Assembly (NCBI RefSeq): GCF_037126465.1
Contig: NC_088202.1
Span: 86,780,160-86,844,159, forward strand
Source of the DNA: Ornithodoros turicata
Lineage: Eukaryota; Arthropoda; Arachnida; Ixodida; Argasidae
DNA length: 64,000 nt
Direction of reading: 5' to 3'
Position 1 is the first letter of the stretch. Every line of letters begins with the position of its first letter. Made by a program: the position numbers and the translations under genes. Shown here one piece after another: positions 47,301 to 54,651 of the stretch. The notes beneath the pieces were generated by a model that was not told the DNA's origin, ran no database searches, and worked only from the letters and a program-made list of their open reading frames with translations.

Positions 47301-50300
47301 AATGTCATAATGACAGAAAGCAGTCAGAAAACACCGCACGACACTGTTTTAAGCAGCAATAGTCCCACAAAATTGATTCATGGCGCATATCATGAAAATA
47401 ATCATGGAATGTCATAATGACTGTCGGTGGTCACAAAAGACTGCATGGCACTGCTTGAAGCAGCAATAGTCCCGTAAAATTGATTCATGGCACATATCAT
47501 GAAAATAGTCATTAAATGTCATAATGACAGAAAGCAGTCATAAAACACCGCATGAAACTGTTTTAGCAGCAATAGTCCCATAAAATTGATTCATGGCGCA
47601 TATCATGAAAATAGTCATGGAATGTCATAATGACTGTCGGTGGTCACAAAACACTGCATGACACTGTTTGAAGCAGCAATAGTCCCGCAAAATTGATTCA
47701 TGGCGCATATCATGAAAATAATCATAAAGTGTCATATTGACAAAAGGCAGTCATAAAACACCGTATGACACTGCAAAACCCAGGGGTTGTTGAATCGGTA
47801 GTCATAAACTCACGATACATTGGCGAAATCATGAAAGTCTCAGTCATGACATGACTGAATACATACGGAATGCATTTGCATGTGTTTCTTGGATTTAGTT
47901 CGGTAGCGCTTGGATTAAATTGGTTGGTGTCTGAATTAATTTGGTTCAGCACTGGATTAAATTGGGTAGCGCTTGGATTAAATTGAGTGACGATTAAAAT
48001 GAGTGGGGAAACCTGTAGTGCAGGAGGAGGAGGAGGAGGAGGAGTGTCGTTGGGAGGAACCCGAGAGGTCTGCCTGCCTGATTAGGCGGCATGTTTCTCG
48101 GGAAGGGAAAGGTGGTGGAGAGGAGGAGAGGAGAGGGTGAAGTGGAAGACCGAGCGGAATCCGCTCGGGGGGAGGATAGCTGCGTCCATGGGCCGACTTC
48201 AGGGGAACTGTGCCGGCATACACCTATTACACATCTGAGGGAAACCCAGGAAAAACCCCAGACGGCACAGCCGGCCCGCGGATTCGAACCACGGACCTCC
48301 CAGTCTCCAAGCGCACGCGTTACCGCTGCGCCACCGGAGCTGGTACCTGTAGTGCACTTCCAAGACAATCGCGCATTTAGAATGCTCCAGTTCGCACACA
48401 TATTTCCTGAAACTCGATCACATTTCGAGCAGTAACGGCAGTTTTCGATTGGGCACTAAACTGGTGGGCTATCTCTGGAGGTAAATGTCTGTGTTGCCCC
48501 CAGATGACATTGTCAGCATTAGTCATTTGTCGTTAGCCTCAGACCGACAGATCACGAACGGATGAGTTAATAATAATAATTGGGTGTTTACGTCGCGAGA
48601 CAACTGAGATCATGAGCGACGCCACAGCGGTCGGTCTGTGGATTGCTTTTGCCCACCTGAGGGTTCTTTAACGTGCGATGAAAGCTCATCACACGGCACC
48701 CCGTATTTAACGTCCCTCGCGGAAGACGGCGTGTGTAAGCAACTTGTACCCCGCCACCAAGTTGCCGGCGTCCTCGGCCGGGTTCGAACCCAACGGATGA
48801 GTTGAAAACAGCGTGCCTACTGAGTCATCTGTTCCCTGCTGAAAGCACCGTAGTACAGCAGATATCCATATCTATGCACTGTAACAAGGATCGTACCGAA
48901 CAGACAAGCTGATTTATATGCTCGGGCCGGCGCCTGCACGCATTTCTGGAGTATATGAGTTTACAACACCCTTACAATCGGAGCCCAAACTGTTTGAACT
49001 GACCCAGACGGTCTGGTAGCTTCAGCGGTTGTGGTTTTCCGTGGGAAATGATTGGTTACACATGCCATTCTGTATGATCCCAGACGCAGTGGGGACATGT
49101 TGCACAAGAGTCTTCTCACATTCGGTGGATATCTGTGTACCACGAATGTTCATCAAAGAAATCTCATCTTCTTACGACCTCGCAAATGCTGTTTATCTTT
49201 AGAGCACCCAAGGGGTATATTATTAGACACATCAAGACGTTCGTGCAAGCGACTATTTGCCAGCATTTGAGGTTTTTTAAGGCCTACGCGGAATGCATAA
49301 GCGCAAGATGCGGCATCCACCCATCCCCCGCGCCATCCCCTGTGTGGTGCTAAGCACCAGTGCACGCCGGCTCACGTGCCATTTATAGGCCTGCGCTAAA
49401 GTGAAACTTTTATTGCATCAGGTTACTGCCTCCTAAGCAGAACCCATGGTAAAAAAAGAACGAAAGACAAGCGAAAAGCCGAGGCGTTAGTGTTTTCTAT
49501 ATAATAGCGCAAATGCTATTGATTGCTCCTACATAGCATGAATGATGTCATCCTCAGAACATGACGGCTCAGTTTTTACAACACAAACGCAACAAAACAA
49601 AGTAGGAATGTCGAGTGAGTGTTCCGTTTGGAGTTTCAGTTAAAACTATACTTTCGATATACAAATTCACATATTTATGTGTGTAAGAATACACGAGACT
49701 CGAGCGGGTGCCGCAGCTTGAGTGAGGAAACACCTCATGACATCGTCACTCATAACTTAATGGTTATTGTTGTTGTGCGGGGTACGCAATGGAAGTCGAA
49801 GTTGATTAGTAGCAAATAGGGGTCATGATTATCAATTACATTTACTTATTTTGTACCCTGAGGACTACATAACCAACAACCCATTAGAGGTAAAGTCGTA
49901 TAGGTGAAGAATTAAAACTCTCTCTGAAAAATAGCAGTTGCTCCCGATCTGAAGCTTTAGCTTTGATGAACCTCGGTTACCTGACATCGTGAAAAATCAC
50001 TAGTGTTCCAGATGACTGCAAGATTCCGAACAGCTCTCGCATATTCTTACGTCGTAGCCATCTGGATGCCGTTAGTCTGGATGGTATATACGCCTGGTGG
50101 TATACTCCTCATCAAACCGTGGAGTAAAGACATTCTACGATCTCGTTCGTTATCCAACCACTCCAAGTTGCTATTCAATGTACTTTTTTCCCTGCCCAGT
50201 ATAACCGGCGCGGAGTTCGCGGCGGCATCTGTTCTAATTTCATTCGGAGCTGTCCTGGGCAAGACAAGCGCTGTGCAACTGCTCGTCATGGCCATCATTG

Positions 50301-53300
50301 AGACTGTTATTTTCTGCTGCAACGAACACTTGGCGATCAATAAGCTAATCGTAAGTAGAGCACGACTATCGCCTTAATGAACTGTCATTATAAATGTGAT
50401 ACTATACTGCCGAGTAGTACCTTCCCTTGAGCTTCAAAAAGTATGAAGTACCATTTGCTGCAAGTACAAGAGCATCCAGGTGTATCAAAGAAGGTGCTCT
50501 ATACGAGTAGTGATTCGCTACTGCCACATAATAATTAGGTTATTAATAGTTCGAATAAAGCGCGGAACGCTTTCGAGTACACTATAACAGGAAGGTTCGA
50601 CTGCTGCACCAGATACATGACGCTGTGTAGAATGCCATACACGTTTTACTTTTCTATTTCAGGTGTCCGACTTAGGTGGTTCCATTGTGCTACACACATT
50701 TGGTGCTTACTTTGGTTTGGCCGTCGCTCTTGTGCTGTATTCAAAGGATCACAAAGATCACAGCAAGGACTGCTCCTCCTACAACTCAAATGTCTTCGGC
50801 GTTATAGGTATTCAATATTGTTATTAAAACAAAACTTACCAATTTTTGGACAAATTGGAATGACGCATGAATAATCCGTGTGCCACTCGTCTACGAAGGA
50901 CGTACTGGAGAAGGCTTCAATGTTTTCGTTTTCTCTTAGCTGTTCTTCGTTTCGTTTATTTTCTATTGTTGCGCGTTGTCACCCCTCATGTTGGACAATG
51001 CGTATACTGTCTGATGCCGTCTGTTACACATGTTAATGAGCAGCAGTATTCACAACTCCCAATCGGAGGAAGTCATTTGTGGTTTTTATCCGAATGAATT
51101 CCGTCCTCCGAATATCCGAATTCCGTCTCTGGGAATGGGGCTACCGCGCGCCCGGACACTCCCATTTCAAGAGCAACGCGACGAGGACCGTATGTACACC
51201 TCCATGGACTAAAAAAGTCGATTATTATAGGCACTACTACAGTACTACTTATATAGAGACTGTATAGGCACCACTATCATGTAATGTCTCCAAGCGAGCA
51301 CAAATAATGCGGCCTTTAAAAAGAACACAGAGAGAGAGAGAGAAATACATGATGACGATGATATGGGGATGACTTCCGCTCATTGAGCAGAATGCTACCC
51401 CATTGCTATTGGGGGAAGAACACTGACGACGCCACCGGAACCATTGGGTTTCTATTAATTTCATTGATTTCTTCAATTTGTAGCACCGTCTCTCTGTCCT
51501 TACTGGGACACCGCGGCCCACTCCAGGGCGGCCTTACGTCATGTAGCTGGTTCTTTCTAAACGACTGGCCTAAAGGACTCATTGTGACCCCGACAGCGCC
51601 TTCGGATATTCCCACGCTCACCATCACAACCACGATCGCCATCGCCACTCCGATCATCGTTATCTCTCGTCATCACCGTTATCACTCATATTAGACTGCT
51701 ATGTGGTAGCGTTCCACTCCTATAGAGTGGAAAACGTCCCCACTTCATCGCGCGCTTCAAGACGTCGCGCTTGAACGAAAAACATGCAAGCCAGAGCGGG
51801 TATACATGGGCCGATCGACAGTCCGTAGCATATAATTCGGAAACATCCAAGGAAGCCTAGTCGCTTGCACTAACGGCGAATTCCCGGTCTCGCACCTCCC
51901 CACTCTCCTTCTGAAAATAAAGTTGTTGTTGGCGAATTCCGCTGGTCGTTTACGTGCAGCACACGGTGTGGAAGCGTGTGTAGAAAAGTACGAAGAACGA
52001 ACAGAACGCCCAAATGAAACGGGGCGCACTTTGCACTGAAGGTACCAGCGTAACATGGACACTCGAACCAGTGTAATCTCCTATGCACTACAACGACCAG
52101 CGGAATTTGCAGTAATTCACCTTTCCGTGGACTACAATTGCACGTATATACCTCTTGTACTGTAATACAACGGGCCGCGTTACGTTGATTTGATAACCAT
52201 GTTTTTTGTAGGAACTCTGTTCCTGTGGCTCTTCTGGCCGAGTTTCAACGCGGTCGGTGCCCAAGGTGACGCACGACACCGGGCTGTTCTCAACACCTTC
52301 CTCGCTCTACTAGCTAGCACCATTGCTGCCTTCGCCATGTCATCGCTTACAAACCCGAAAAACCGCTTCAGGATGGTTCGTTTTACATATCCTTTAACAT
52401 TTCGTGTACTTATCAATGGAATTCCGCTGCAGGCACATGTGCAGAACTCCACTTTAGCTGGAGGCGTTGCCATGGGTGCAGTGGCAAACATGATGGTTCA
52501 GCCGTACGGTGCCTTCATAATTGGCTTTGCAGCCGGCTGTATTTCTGTGCTGGGATTCAAGTATCTGGGCGTAAGTTTTTCATATGGTCATGTTTCGTGG
52601 TTTTCTGTCGGACAAGATAATTTCACTTCTGTATGGTGCGGAAGACATACTTTTCGTACTCGGCTTAAGAGTATCGCTCGAGCACCAACGTATTGTGTTC
52701 GATGGACTTACCTGAAATCCCAGAATACAAGCTACGCTATTGTTGCGTACGCTGGCCCTTGAGTTACGGCGAACACATTTTGAACGACGGCTCTGAACGT
52801 GGTATGAAACGAAGCTCACCCCAGTAGATGATCCGGCGGTACTCCCCTCCCCCAATACGCACGTCGACAAAGAACCCCCCCCCCTCCGCCCCCAACCGAT
52901 GGTCTGGATGATCCGCCACTGGCTCACCCACAGGGTGTAACTAGATGTAGCGACTGTGTCTTACCACGGGTCAAAAGCGGATAAACGCGCTAGGTCGGGC
53001 TAATCAACACTACCTTGATAACAAGATACGAAAGGCTATCAGTTTCTGTTTTGGGGTCAAAAGGAAGTGTCAAAGCACGGTGTTGTTGCTCTCCATCCAA
53101 AGTATGTGTGTGTGTGTGTGTGTGAGTGTCCTAGTTACATGCTCAGTGCATTTTTAAGGCGCTGCGAACGGGAGGTGGTGCAACCGGCTGAAGCATGTGC
53201 CACAGTTCCGTCCTTCTACAAGGAACGTACCCTCTGAGTCGCCTCAGAACGTCGCAGTATCAGTGTGCGTTTAATGCTTGACCGCGTGGGACAAATCTCG

Positions 53301-54337
53301 GTGCATAATGCATTTGGTTTGAAAAAATAAACTTGGTTTTTGACGCGTACTTCACTTACCGGGTCCTCTTCGGTCTCGATGACTGTGGGCTCATGCAATG
53401 TGACGACAGCTGCTTTGTTTCCGCATCGTACCTGTAGACCTCATGATTCGAAAACGAGTGAAGTCCTTGAGGACGACGTCAAAAAGATACTGGCTACGCA
53501 TTATTGCGTATAGTTCGTCTCGTCCTGGATCTCGTGGTGGATCAAGGCCATAAAACGTGAGGAAGAAATTGTTGACGACAAAAGTTTAAACGTTCTTTCT
53601 GATCCTTTCCCTCTCTCTCTTCCAACGTTTCAGAACGTTTTGCACGATTCATGCCTTCTTATGTTTTAACGTTTCTGGGTATAAAATTTGATTGTGTTCA
53701 TGCGCATTTCAAGACTGGTTCGATTTCGTTTAAGACACGGTTCACCTACCACACCTTTCTGAGAGTGTTTTGTATCGATCTCATCAGCATCATCTGTCTG
53801 TCTGTGCGTGCGTGTGGTTGTGTGTGTACCACTTTATCCGCAGTCATTCAAATGCACCACCGAGCTGTATGATGACCCGTCAATGCCAGTCCTCAAAACC
53901 AAATTACGAGTATAACAGGAAAGAGATTTAACCTTGGTCAAAAGGAACGTTCGTGAAAGGAATATAGCGAGGGTATACCTGCGACGGTATGTTGGACAAG
54001 ATACTATGTCTGCTTGTCCTGGACCGTAGGACAAGGACACGTGTTACCTGTCACATAAAGTGCGCGTTTCAACCACGAATCATAGCTCAGCTGCCGCATC
54101 TTGACACAGATAAATGAACATTTTCAGAAAATAAGTGTATGCCACAAGTGGTACGTCCTACAACCCGGTTACAGCTCCGTGACATTTTTTCCTGGTGTTT
54201 CAGCCGCTATTAACACGTCGTTTCCGCCTCCATGACACCTGCGGCGTCCACAATCTTCACGGGCTACCTGGAGTTCTGGCTGGGCTCGTTAGCGCCATCG
54301 TTGCGACTAAAGCTACGGAGAAAGAATACAACTACAG
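14370..54337 (+). CDS. Rh: Rhesus-type ammonium transporter, 7 exons found, 3' end missing
   Basis: Membrane channel of the Amt/Mep/Rh family, moving ammonia (and perhaps CO2) across epithelia. Exons: 14370-14550, 39915-40098, 50200-50350, 50663-50807, 52212-52375, 52433-52570, 54204-54337. All join in frame (1097 nt, 365 aa so far). Seen: first transmembrane helix [28 protein letters not shown] block; a glycosylation-type [23 protein letters not shown]; first pore His in [41 protein letters not shown]; second pore His in [13 protein letters not shown]. Family members are usually about 430-480 aa, so the last one or two helices and the tail are missing. Exon 5 uses an unusual donor (gttcgt). 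Intron 1 is about 25 kb and full of transposons. A possible next mini-exon, 55295-55328 (phase-compatible, QDKPQAVDSRQ), is speculative. Confidence 0.88.
14551..16178 (+). other. start of Rh intron 1, nothing recognised
   Basis: Donor gtgagt at 14551. About 1.6 kb of AT-rich sequence with only short chance open frames (for example 15067-15492 minus) lacking recognisable motifs. Confidence 0.6.
16179..17555 (+). mobile_element. mariner transposon copy 2, with an internal insertion
   Basis: Same family as 8542-9834, flanked by TA (16177-16178 and 17556-17557), with the same CGAGGGTGGTTCC terminal repeats. It is about 85 bp longer than copy 1 because extra sequence sits in the 5' untranslated part near 16245-16330, bounded by direct repeats of TTGAAAATGCGA. 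The extra sequence resembles the hairpin arm at 11408-11456. Confidence 0.93.
16441..17489 (+). pseudogene. mariner transposase, two stops and one frameshift
   Basis: Begins at an intact ATG (MEKIEYRA) and ends with the family C-terminus GDYVEK. All three catalytic Asp residues are readable ([19 protein letters not shown]) and the helix-turn-helix [13 protein letters not shown] is present. Inactivating lesions: a TGA at about 16594 after FRPG, a TAA at about 16879 after CQEN, and a one-base loss in the A-run near 16990-17000 that shifts the frame between GEAPP and KVTQ. Expected intact length is about 349 aa. Confidence 0.92.
17556..18254 (+). other. Rh intron 1 spacer, nothing recognised
   Basis: No gene or repeat recognised apart from a short GTT run near 17939-17952. 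Confidence 0.6.
18255..18440 (+). repeat. purine-rich dispersed repeat (copy 2 of 4)
   Basis: G-run, TATGTTTATTAAG, A/G-rich tract, 'ggaaaggtcagccaga.gcaggtcggcttgctattcc'. Homologous to 19010-19150, 8165-8280 and inverted 28480-28550. Open frames here are lysine/arginine-rich artefacts of the composition. Confidence 0.55.
18845..18975 (-). repeat. tRNA-derived SINE fragment
   Basis: In + orientation it reads 'cctcagacagcacag...aggattcggaaccaccacctcccagtctt...cggccatgccgcagg', i.e. the antisense of a tRNA-derived SINE head with a decayed B box. It matches the right half of 38806-39090. Confidence 0.6.
19010..19150 (+). repeat. purine-rich dispersed repeat (copy 3 of 4) with poly-C/poly-G runs
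   Basis: G10 run, TATGTTTATTGAAAG, A/G tract, 'ggaaaggttagtcaggcgtaggcc', followed by a C12 run and CA repeats near 19116-19135. Confidence 0.55.
19151..20436 (+). other. Rh intron 1 spacer with an unassigned 171-codon frame
   Basis: A + strand open frame of 171 codons (19525-20040) is the longest unexplained frame here. It has several Cys and basic residues but no motif I recognise, and no splice-site or repeat support, so I do not call it a gene. An inverted 'gcaaccccgccaggcaac' palindrome sits at 19319-19354. Confidence 0.45.
20437..22480 (-). pseudogene. LINE ORF2 3' remnant (RNase H plus zinc-knuckle end), split by a foldback element
   Basis: Remnant of a non-LTR retrotransposon of the RNase H-bearing (I/R1-like) type, read on the minus strand. 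Pieces in order: PKYKQ...[13 protein letters not shown] (about 22270-21310, interrupted by 21359-22249), then RNase H-like sequence with [10 protein letters not shown] near 20880, then the C-terminal zinc knuckle [20 protein letters not shown] near 20500-20560. The frame contains several stops and shifts. No reverse-transcriptase core was seen, so the copy is 5'-truncated. Confidence 0.75.
21359..22249. mobile_element. long inverted-repeat (foldback/MITE) element, TA-flanked
   Basis: Ends are CAGGGTGTCCACGCTAAGTG and its complement. The arms are near-identical over roughly 330 bp (21359-21690 versus 21917-22249) around a unique centre. TA flanks both sides (21357-21358, 22250-22251). No transposase inside. 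Its TA flanks and CAGGGTG ends suggest mobilisation by a Tc1/mariner-type enzyme (inference). It interrupts the LINE remnant at 20437-22480. Confidence 0.88.
22560..23530. mobile_element. CAGTAAA inverted-repeat element, copy 1
   Basis: About 971 bp with ends CAGTAAATCATTTTACACC and the complement of CAGTAAACTTTTTTACAC. Both arms carry many ACACC/GGTGT words. A second copy is at 40893-41840 and aligns along its length. No transposase or convincing open frame inside; a non-autonomous DNA transposon is the likely explanation. No clear target duplication was seen. Confidence 0.75.
24090..24210 (+). repeat. tRNA-derived SINE fragment (sense)
   Basis: Reads 'ggctgggaggcaagtcgtgttcgaatcccggctccggctgtg', the sense strand of the SINE seen antisense at 48023-48344, with an intact B box (GTTCGAATCCC), followed by 'cagacgcagtaaggcaaatgacggcacagt'. 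Confidence 0.65.
24211..26189 (+). other. Rh intron 1 spacer
   Basis: Contains low-complexity sequence (T17 near 25366-25382, ATC repeats near 25450-25470) and a C18 run at 26070-26087. Open frames at 24568-24969 and 25156-25545 show no recognisable motifs. Confidence 0.55.
27165..28480 (-). pseudogene. LINE ORF2 3' remnant, RNase H family copy A, inserted in the Helitron
   Basis: Minus strand. RNase H domain is readable: VYTDGSTT (about 28185-28205), [11 protein letters not shown] (near 28090), [18 protein letters not shown] (near 27990-28020), [11 protein letters not shown] (near 27880-27900). Downstream [20 protein letters not shown] and a zinc-knuckle remnant. The 3' end carries a (TTG)n tail (complement of caacaacaacaacaa at 27161-27176). 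5'-truncated, with frameshifts. Same family as 51340-51757, 54652-55263 and 57412-58029/63758-64000. Confidence 0.8.
28480..28550 (-). repeat. purine-rich dispersed repeat (copy 4 of 4, inverted)
   Basis: Reverse complement of the 'ggaaaggtcagcca...aggtcggcttg' block seen at 18255-18440. Followed by TATA-rich sequence to 28567. Confidence 0.5.
29511..30667 (+). mobile_element. mariner transposon copy 3, internally deleted
   Basis: Same family as 8542-9834, flanked by TA (29509-29510 and 30668-30669). Only 1157 bp: the internal insertion of copy 2 is absent, and about 130 bp of the transposase gene is deleted near 30069. It sits at the right edge of the Helitron remnant, in Rh intron 1. Confidence 0.93.
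29680..30601 (+). pseudogene. mariner transposase, deleted and start-less
   Basis: The start codon is lost (ATT in place of ATG near 29683). A one-base loss near 29988-29992 shifts the frame inside KTTVF. A deletion joining SSVQK to MEWCIPG removes the first catalytic Asp (TGDET). The second (LLQDNA) and third (APSDYFLF) catalytic Asp remain in an open 3' part (30017-30601) ending GDYVGE. Not functional. Confidence 0.92.
30670..31819 (+). other. Rh intron 1 spacer with poly-C
   Basis: A C26 run lies at 31418-31443. An (AATC)n run at 31640-31657 is bracketed by 'gtcattcgca' direct repeats. No gene recognised. Confidence 0.6.
31820..33640 (+). pseudogene. LINE ORF2 remnant: end of reverse transcriptase, RNase H, zinc knuckle
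   Basis: Sense to Rh. First frame (31860-32361): RT thumb-like region with [14 protein letters not shown] and [20 protein letters not shown], ending in a TAG. Second part (32446-32886): RNase H with [13 protein letters not shown] and [13 protein letters not shown]; the third catalytic position reads ITNSRGA, Asp replaced by Asn. After a frameshift/deletion near 32830-32890: [22 protein letters not shown] (about 32905-32970), then [18 protein letters not shown] (33219-33272) and stop at 33431-33433. 3' UTR with C-runs (C20 at 33549-33568). 5'-truncated and dead. Confidence 0.85.
33641..37307 (+). other. Rh intron 1 spacer, no recognised gene
   Basis: About 3.7 kb with only short frames (for example 34269-34688 minus, 35690-36007 plus) that show no motif. 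Simple repeats: TCTG/TTTA near 35628-35659, T-runs near 35207-35229. 'aagcaggcagatcgttcgaacacctacgttaccc' near 37271-37304 resembles the LINE/SINE ends at 33515-33550. Confidence 0.55.
37308..37480 (+). repeat. dispersed repeat fragment ('gggttctttaacgt' family)
   Basis: Shares 'gagggttctttaacgt' and a GTTCAGACC tRNA-B-box-like word with the SINE-like element 48569-48791, but is degenerate and without clear target duplications. Confidence 0.45.
38104..38741. mobile_element. non-autonomous hAT element with 8-bp target duplication
   Basis: 638 bp. Terminal inverted repeats TATAGTCCTGCGCGG / complement of TAGAGTCCTGCACGG. Perfect 8-bp direct repeats CTTCCAAG flank it (38096-38103 and 38742-38749), diagnostic of hAT insertion. 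The interior is rich in ACCCGC words and has no transposase. It lies inside the larger hAT 37985-39791. Confidence 0.85.
38806..39090 (-). mobile_element. tRNA-derived SINE, near full length
   Basis: On the minus strand a tRNA-like head (AGCTCCCGCGGCATAGTG..., B box GGGTTCGAATCC near 39022-39035) is followed by GGCTGTGCTGTCTGAGG, a central 'gtcggcacagttccccctgaagtc' block, and an A-rich end (complement of ttcttttttgtttt). Layout matches tick SINEs such as Ruka as I recall them. No clear target duplication found. Confidence 0.75.
39437..39646 (-). pseudogene. hAT transposase C-terminal dimerisation-domain remnant
   Basis: 69-codon minus frame ending ...[13 protein letters not shown]. Within it, [19 protein letters not shown] and [15 protein letters not shown] match the conserved hATC layout (S-SAEAER-FS...R--L-----..L.FL). 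The rest of the transposase was not found, so only the tail of the source element survives inside 37985-39791. Confidence 0.75.
39839..39861 (+). repeat. AG microsatellite
   Basis: About 11 GA dinucleotides just upstream of Rh exon 2. Confidence 0.9.
40099..40892 (+). other. Rh intron 2, left part, nothing recognised
   Basis: Begins with donor gtatga. A/G-rich stretch near 40220-40246 and a CAACT repeat near 40780-40797. No gene. Confidence 0.6.
40893..41840. mobile_element. CAGTAAA inverted-repeat element, copy 2
   Basis: 948 bp, ends CAGTAAATAATTTTACACC and complement of CAGTAAACTTTTTACACT. Aligns along its length with 22560-23530, including 'gagagaaaaattatgctggtttcacagctc' and 'gcgccatgggacaagccatttacacc'. 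The flanking 'ca'/'tg' could extend the inverted repeat to CACAGTAAA. No transposase. Lies in Rh intron 2. Confidence 0.78.
42063..42182. repeat. end fragment of a 'GGGACACCCTGTAT' repeat
   Basis: Ends with TTTTCTGGGACACCCTGTATATA, like the CAGGGTGTCC termini of 21359-22249 but with a different interior. A single end only; probably a truncated related element. Confidence 0.35.
42396..43330 (+). mobile_element. second-family mariner, deleted, inside the foldback left arm
   Basis: TA-flanked (42394-42395 and 43331-43332), ends CGAGGGGTGTTCAAGGGG and complement of CGAGGGGCGTTCAAGTCAAA. Length 935 bp, shorter than the usual 1.3 kb. The same site without the insertion is preserved in the opposite foldback arm near 47818-47835. 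Confidence 0.88.
42559..43254 (+). pseudogene. mariner transposase of a second family, deleted
   Basis: N-terminus [20 protein letters not shown], then after a stop and frameshift [17 protein letters not shown], then, across an internal deletion, [16 protein letters not shown] with the second catalytic Asp and a C-terminus AAGGYFEK. The first catalytic region (GDET-like) is gone, and the third catalytic Asp is His (APSHFHLF). Not functional. Sequence clearly differs from the family at 8542-9834. Confidence 0.88.
43380..44680 (+). repeat. ~107-bp tandem repeat array, left arm
   Basis: About 11-12 units, each with 'catgactattttcatgatatgtgccatgaatcgat', 'tatgggactaccgct', 'tcaaacagtgtcat' and 'gaccgacggtcatta'. 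Unit spacing of the 'atgaatcgat' word is mostly 105-108 bp, with two shortened units (about 43876-43935 and 44147-44203). Near 44680 the orientation flips. Confidence 0.85.
45060..45345 (+). pseudogene. LINE 3' end fragment (CR1/L2-like)
   Basis: A C-terminal RT tail is readable: [20 protein letters not shown] around 45166-45228, the 'W-N-LP--VV----L-SF--AL' signature of CR1/L2-type ORF2 ends, followed by 'cccccttatgtaacgcc...cgtaaagggtctttaaa', a common 3' UTR block of such elements. No RT core. Lies in the centre of the foldback element. Confidence 0.6.
45346..46001. other. unassigned sequence in the foldback centre
   Basis: A moderately GC-rich stretch (about 45480-45780) unlike its AT-rich surroundings. 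No motif or repeat partner recognised in the window. Confidence 0.5.
46015..46270 (-). mobile_element. tRNA-derived SINE with 13-bp target duplication
   Basis: Direct repeats CACAAACTGGTTG at 46002-46014 and 46271-46283. On the minus strand: tRNA-like head (AGCTCCCGTGGCTCAGTGG, B box GGGTTCGAATCCC), then GGCTGCGCTGTCTGGGG, then the 'gtcggcacagttcccc' block, and a CAC-repeat tail (complement of gtggtggtggtg). Confidence 0.9.
46500..47740 (-). repeat. ~107-bp tandem repeat array, right arm
   Basis: About 11 units in the orientation opposite to 43380-44680, marked by 'attgattcatggcacatatcatgaaaatagtcat' at about 105-108-bp spacing (46630, 46736, 46841, 46947, 47050, 47160, 47267, 47372, 47480, 47585, 47693). 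Confidence 0.85.
48023..48344 (-). mobile_element. tRNA-derived SINE with 12-bp target duplication
   Basis: Direct repeats ACCTGTAGTGCA at 48011-48022 and 48345-48356. Minus strand: head AGCTCCGGTGGCGCAGCGG (A box region), B box GGTTCGAATCCGC, GGCTGTGCCGTCTGGGG, then a long 5'-unlike body including 'gaaacatgccgcctaatcagg' and a (TCC)n tail. It landed exactly at the right terminus of the foldback element. Confidence 0.9.
48569..48791. mobile_element. SINE-like element with 12-bp target duplication
   Basis: Direct repeats AACGGATGAGTT at 48557-48568 and 48792-48803. Begins with an AATAATAAT run, then 'gtttacgtcgcgagacaac', 'gatcatgagcgacgccacag', 'gagggttctttaacgt', and ends in GGCCGGGTTCGAACCC, a palindromic B-box-like word. 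A tRNA-related SINE on the minus strand is likely (the AAT run would be its tail complement). Confidence 0.8.
48804..50199 (+). other. Rh intron 2, right part, nothing recognised
   Basis: No gene or repeat recognised. Acceptor cccag ends at 50199. Open frames near 49052-49365 overlap on both strands without motifs. Confidence 0.6.
50808..51339 (+). other. Rh intron 4, left part
   Basis: No recognised feature apart from a short GA run at 51321-51341. Confidence 0.6.
51340..51757. repeat. RNase H-family LINE 3'-end fragments in both orientations
   Basis: 51340-51420 resembles the minus-oriented 3' end of the family (gatgacgatgatatgggg...). 51500-51757 is the same 3' region in + orientation ('ggccttacgtcatgtagctgg' through 'gtggaaaacgtccccacttc'), as comparison with 27170-27410 inverted shows. 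Only 3' UTR-level sequence; no coding part. Confidence 0.65.
52571..54203 (+). other. Rh intron 6, nothing recognised except a TG run
   Basis: Donor gtaagt at 52571, acceptor ttcag ending 54203. A TG microsatellite lies at 53105-53124. C-runs near 52866-52885. No gene recognised. Confidence 0.65.
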
Positions 54338-54651
54338 GTAAGATAGCATTGCTTCATTTGCCTATGATTTTAGTATGGAATAACCGTACCATCTGGTAAA
54401 CAGCATCATGTACGAGGCGGATCGACCGTAATGCAGTTGCCACATGTTAGACTTCTAGGACTCATCCCTTTGAGAGGATGTTTCAGTAAACCACACAGTG
54501 TACAGCTCGCGACATACTTGCCTGGAATCGACAGCTTGCGGTTTATCCGGCTAAAATCTCGACTAGGTGTTGCAAGATTGTTTGTTTCGACTAATAAACA
54601 CGTATACTGAGTATGCCGTACGTGTCTATTAGTCGGAAGACGACAACAACA

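Larger units (their letters stand above)
42242..48020. mobile_element. 5.8-kb foldback-like element with tandem-repeat arms
   Basis: The outer ends are inverted copies. Left 42242-42395 plus 43333-43380 (CTATAGGTTTTCCC..., several 'caatttaatcca' units, CAGTCATGTCATGACTG, 'caacaacccctgg') matches the complement of 47740-48017. Inside each arm is an array of a ~107-bp unit (about 43380-44680 and 46500-47740) in opposite orientation, so the arms would pair when single-stranded. The centre (about 44840-46490) holds a LINE fragment, unassigned sequence and a SINE. No transposase was found. The layout is that of Drosophila foldback elements (inference by architecture only). It lies in Rh intron 2. 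Confidence 0.75.

Noticed and set aside
43380..47740. Regular ~107-bp repeats considered as a CRISPR array
   Set aside because: The whole unit repeats without unique spacers, the arms are inverted copies, and the genome is eukaryotic. It is tandem-repeat DNA in a foldback element.
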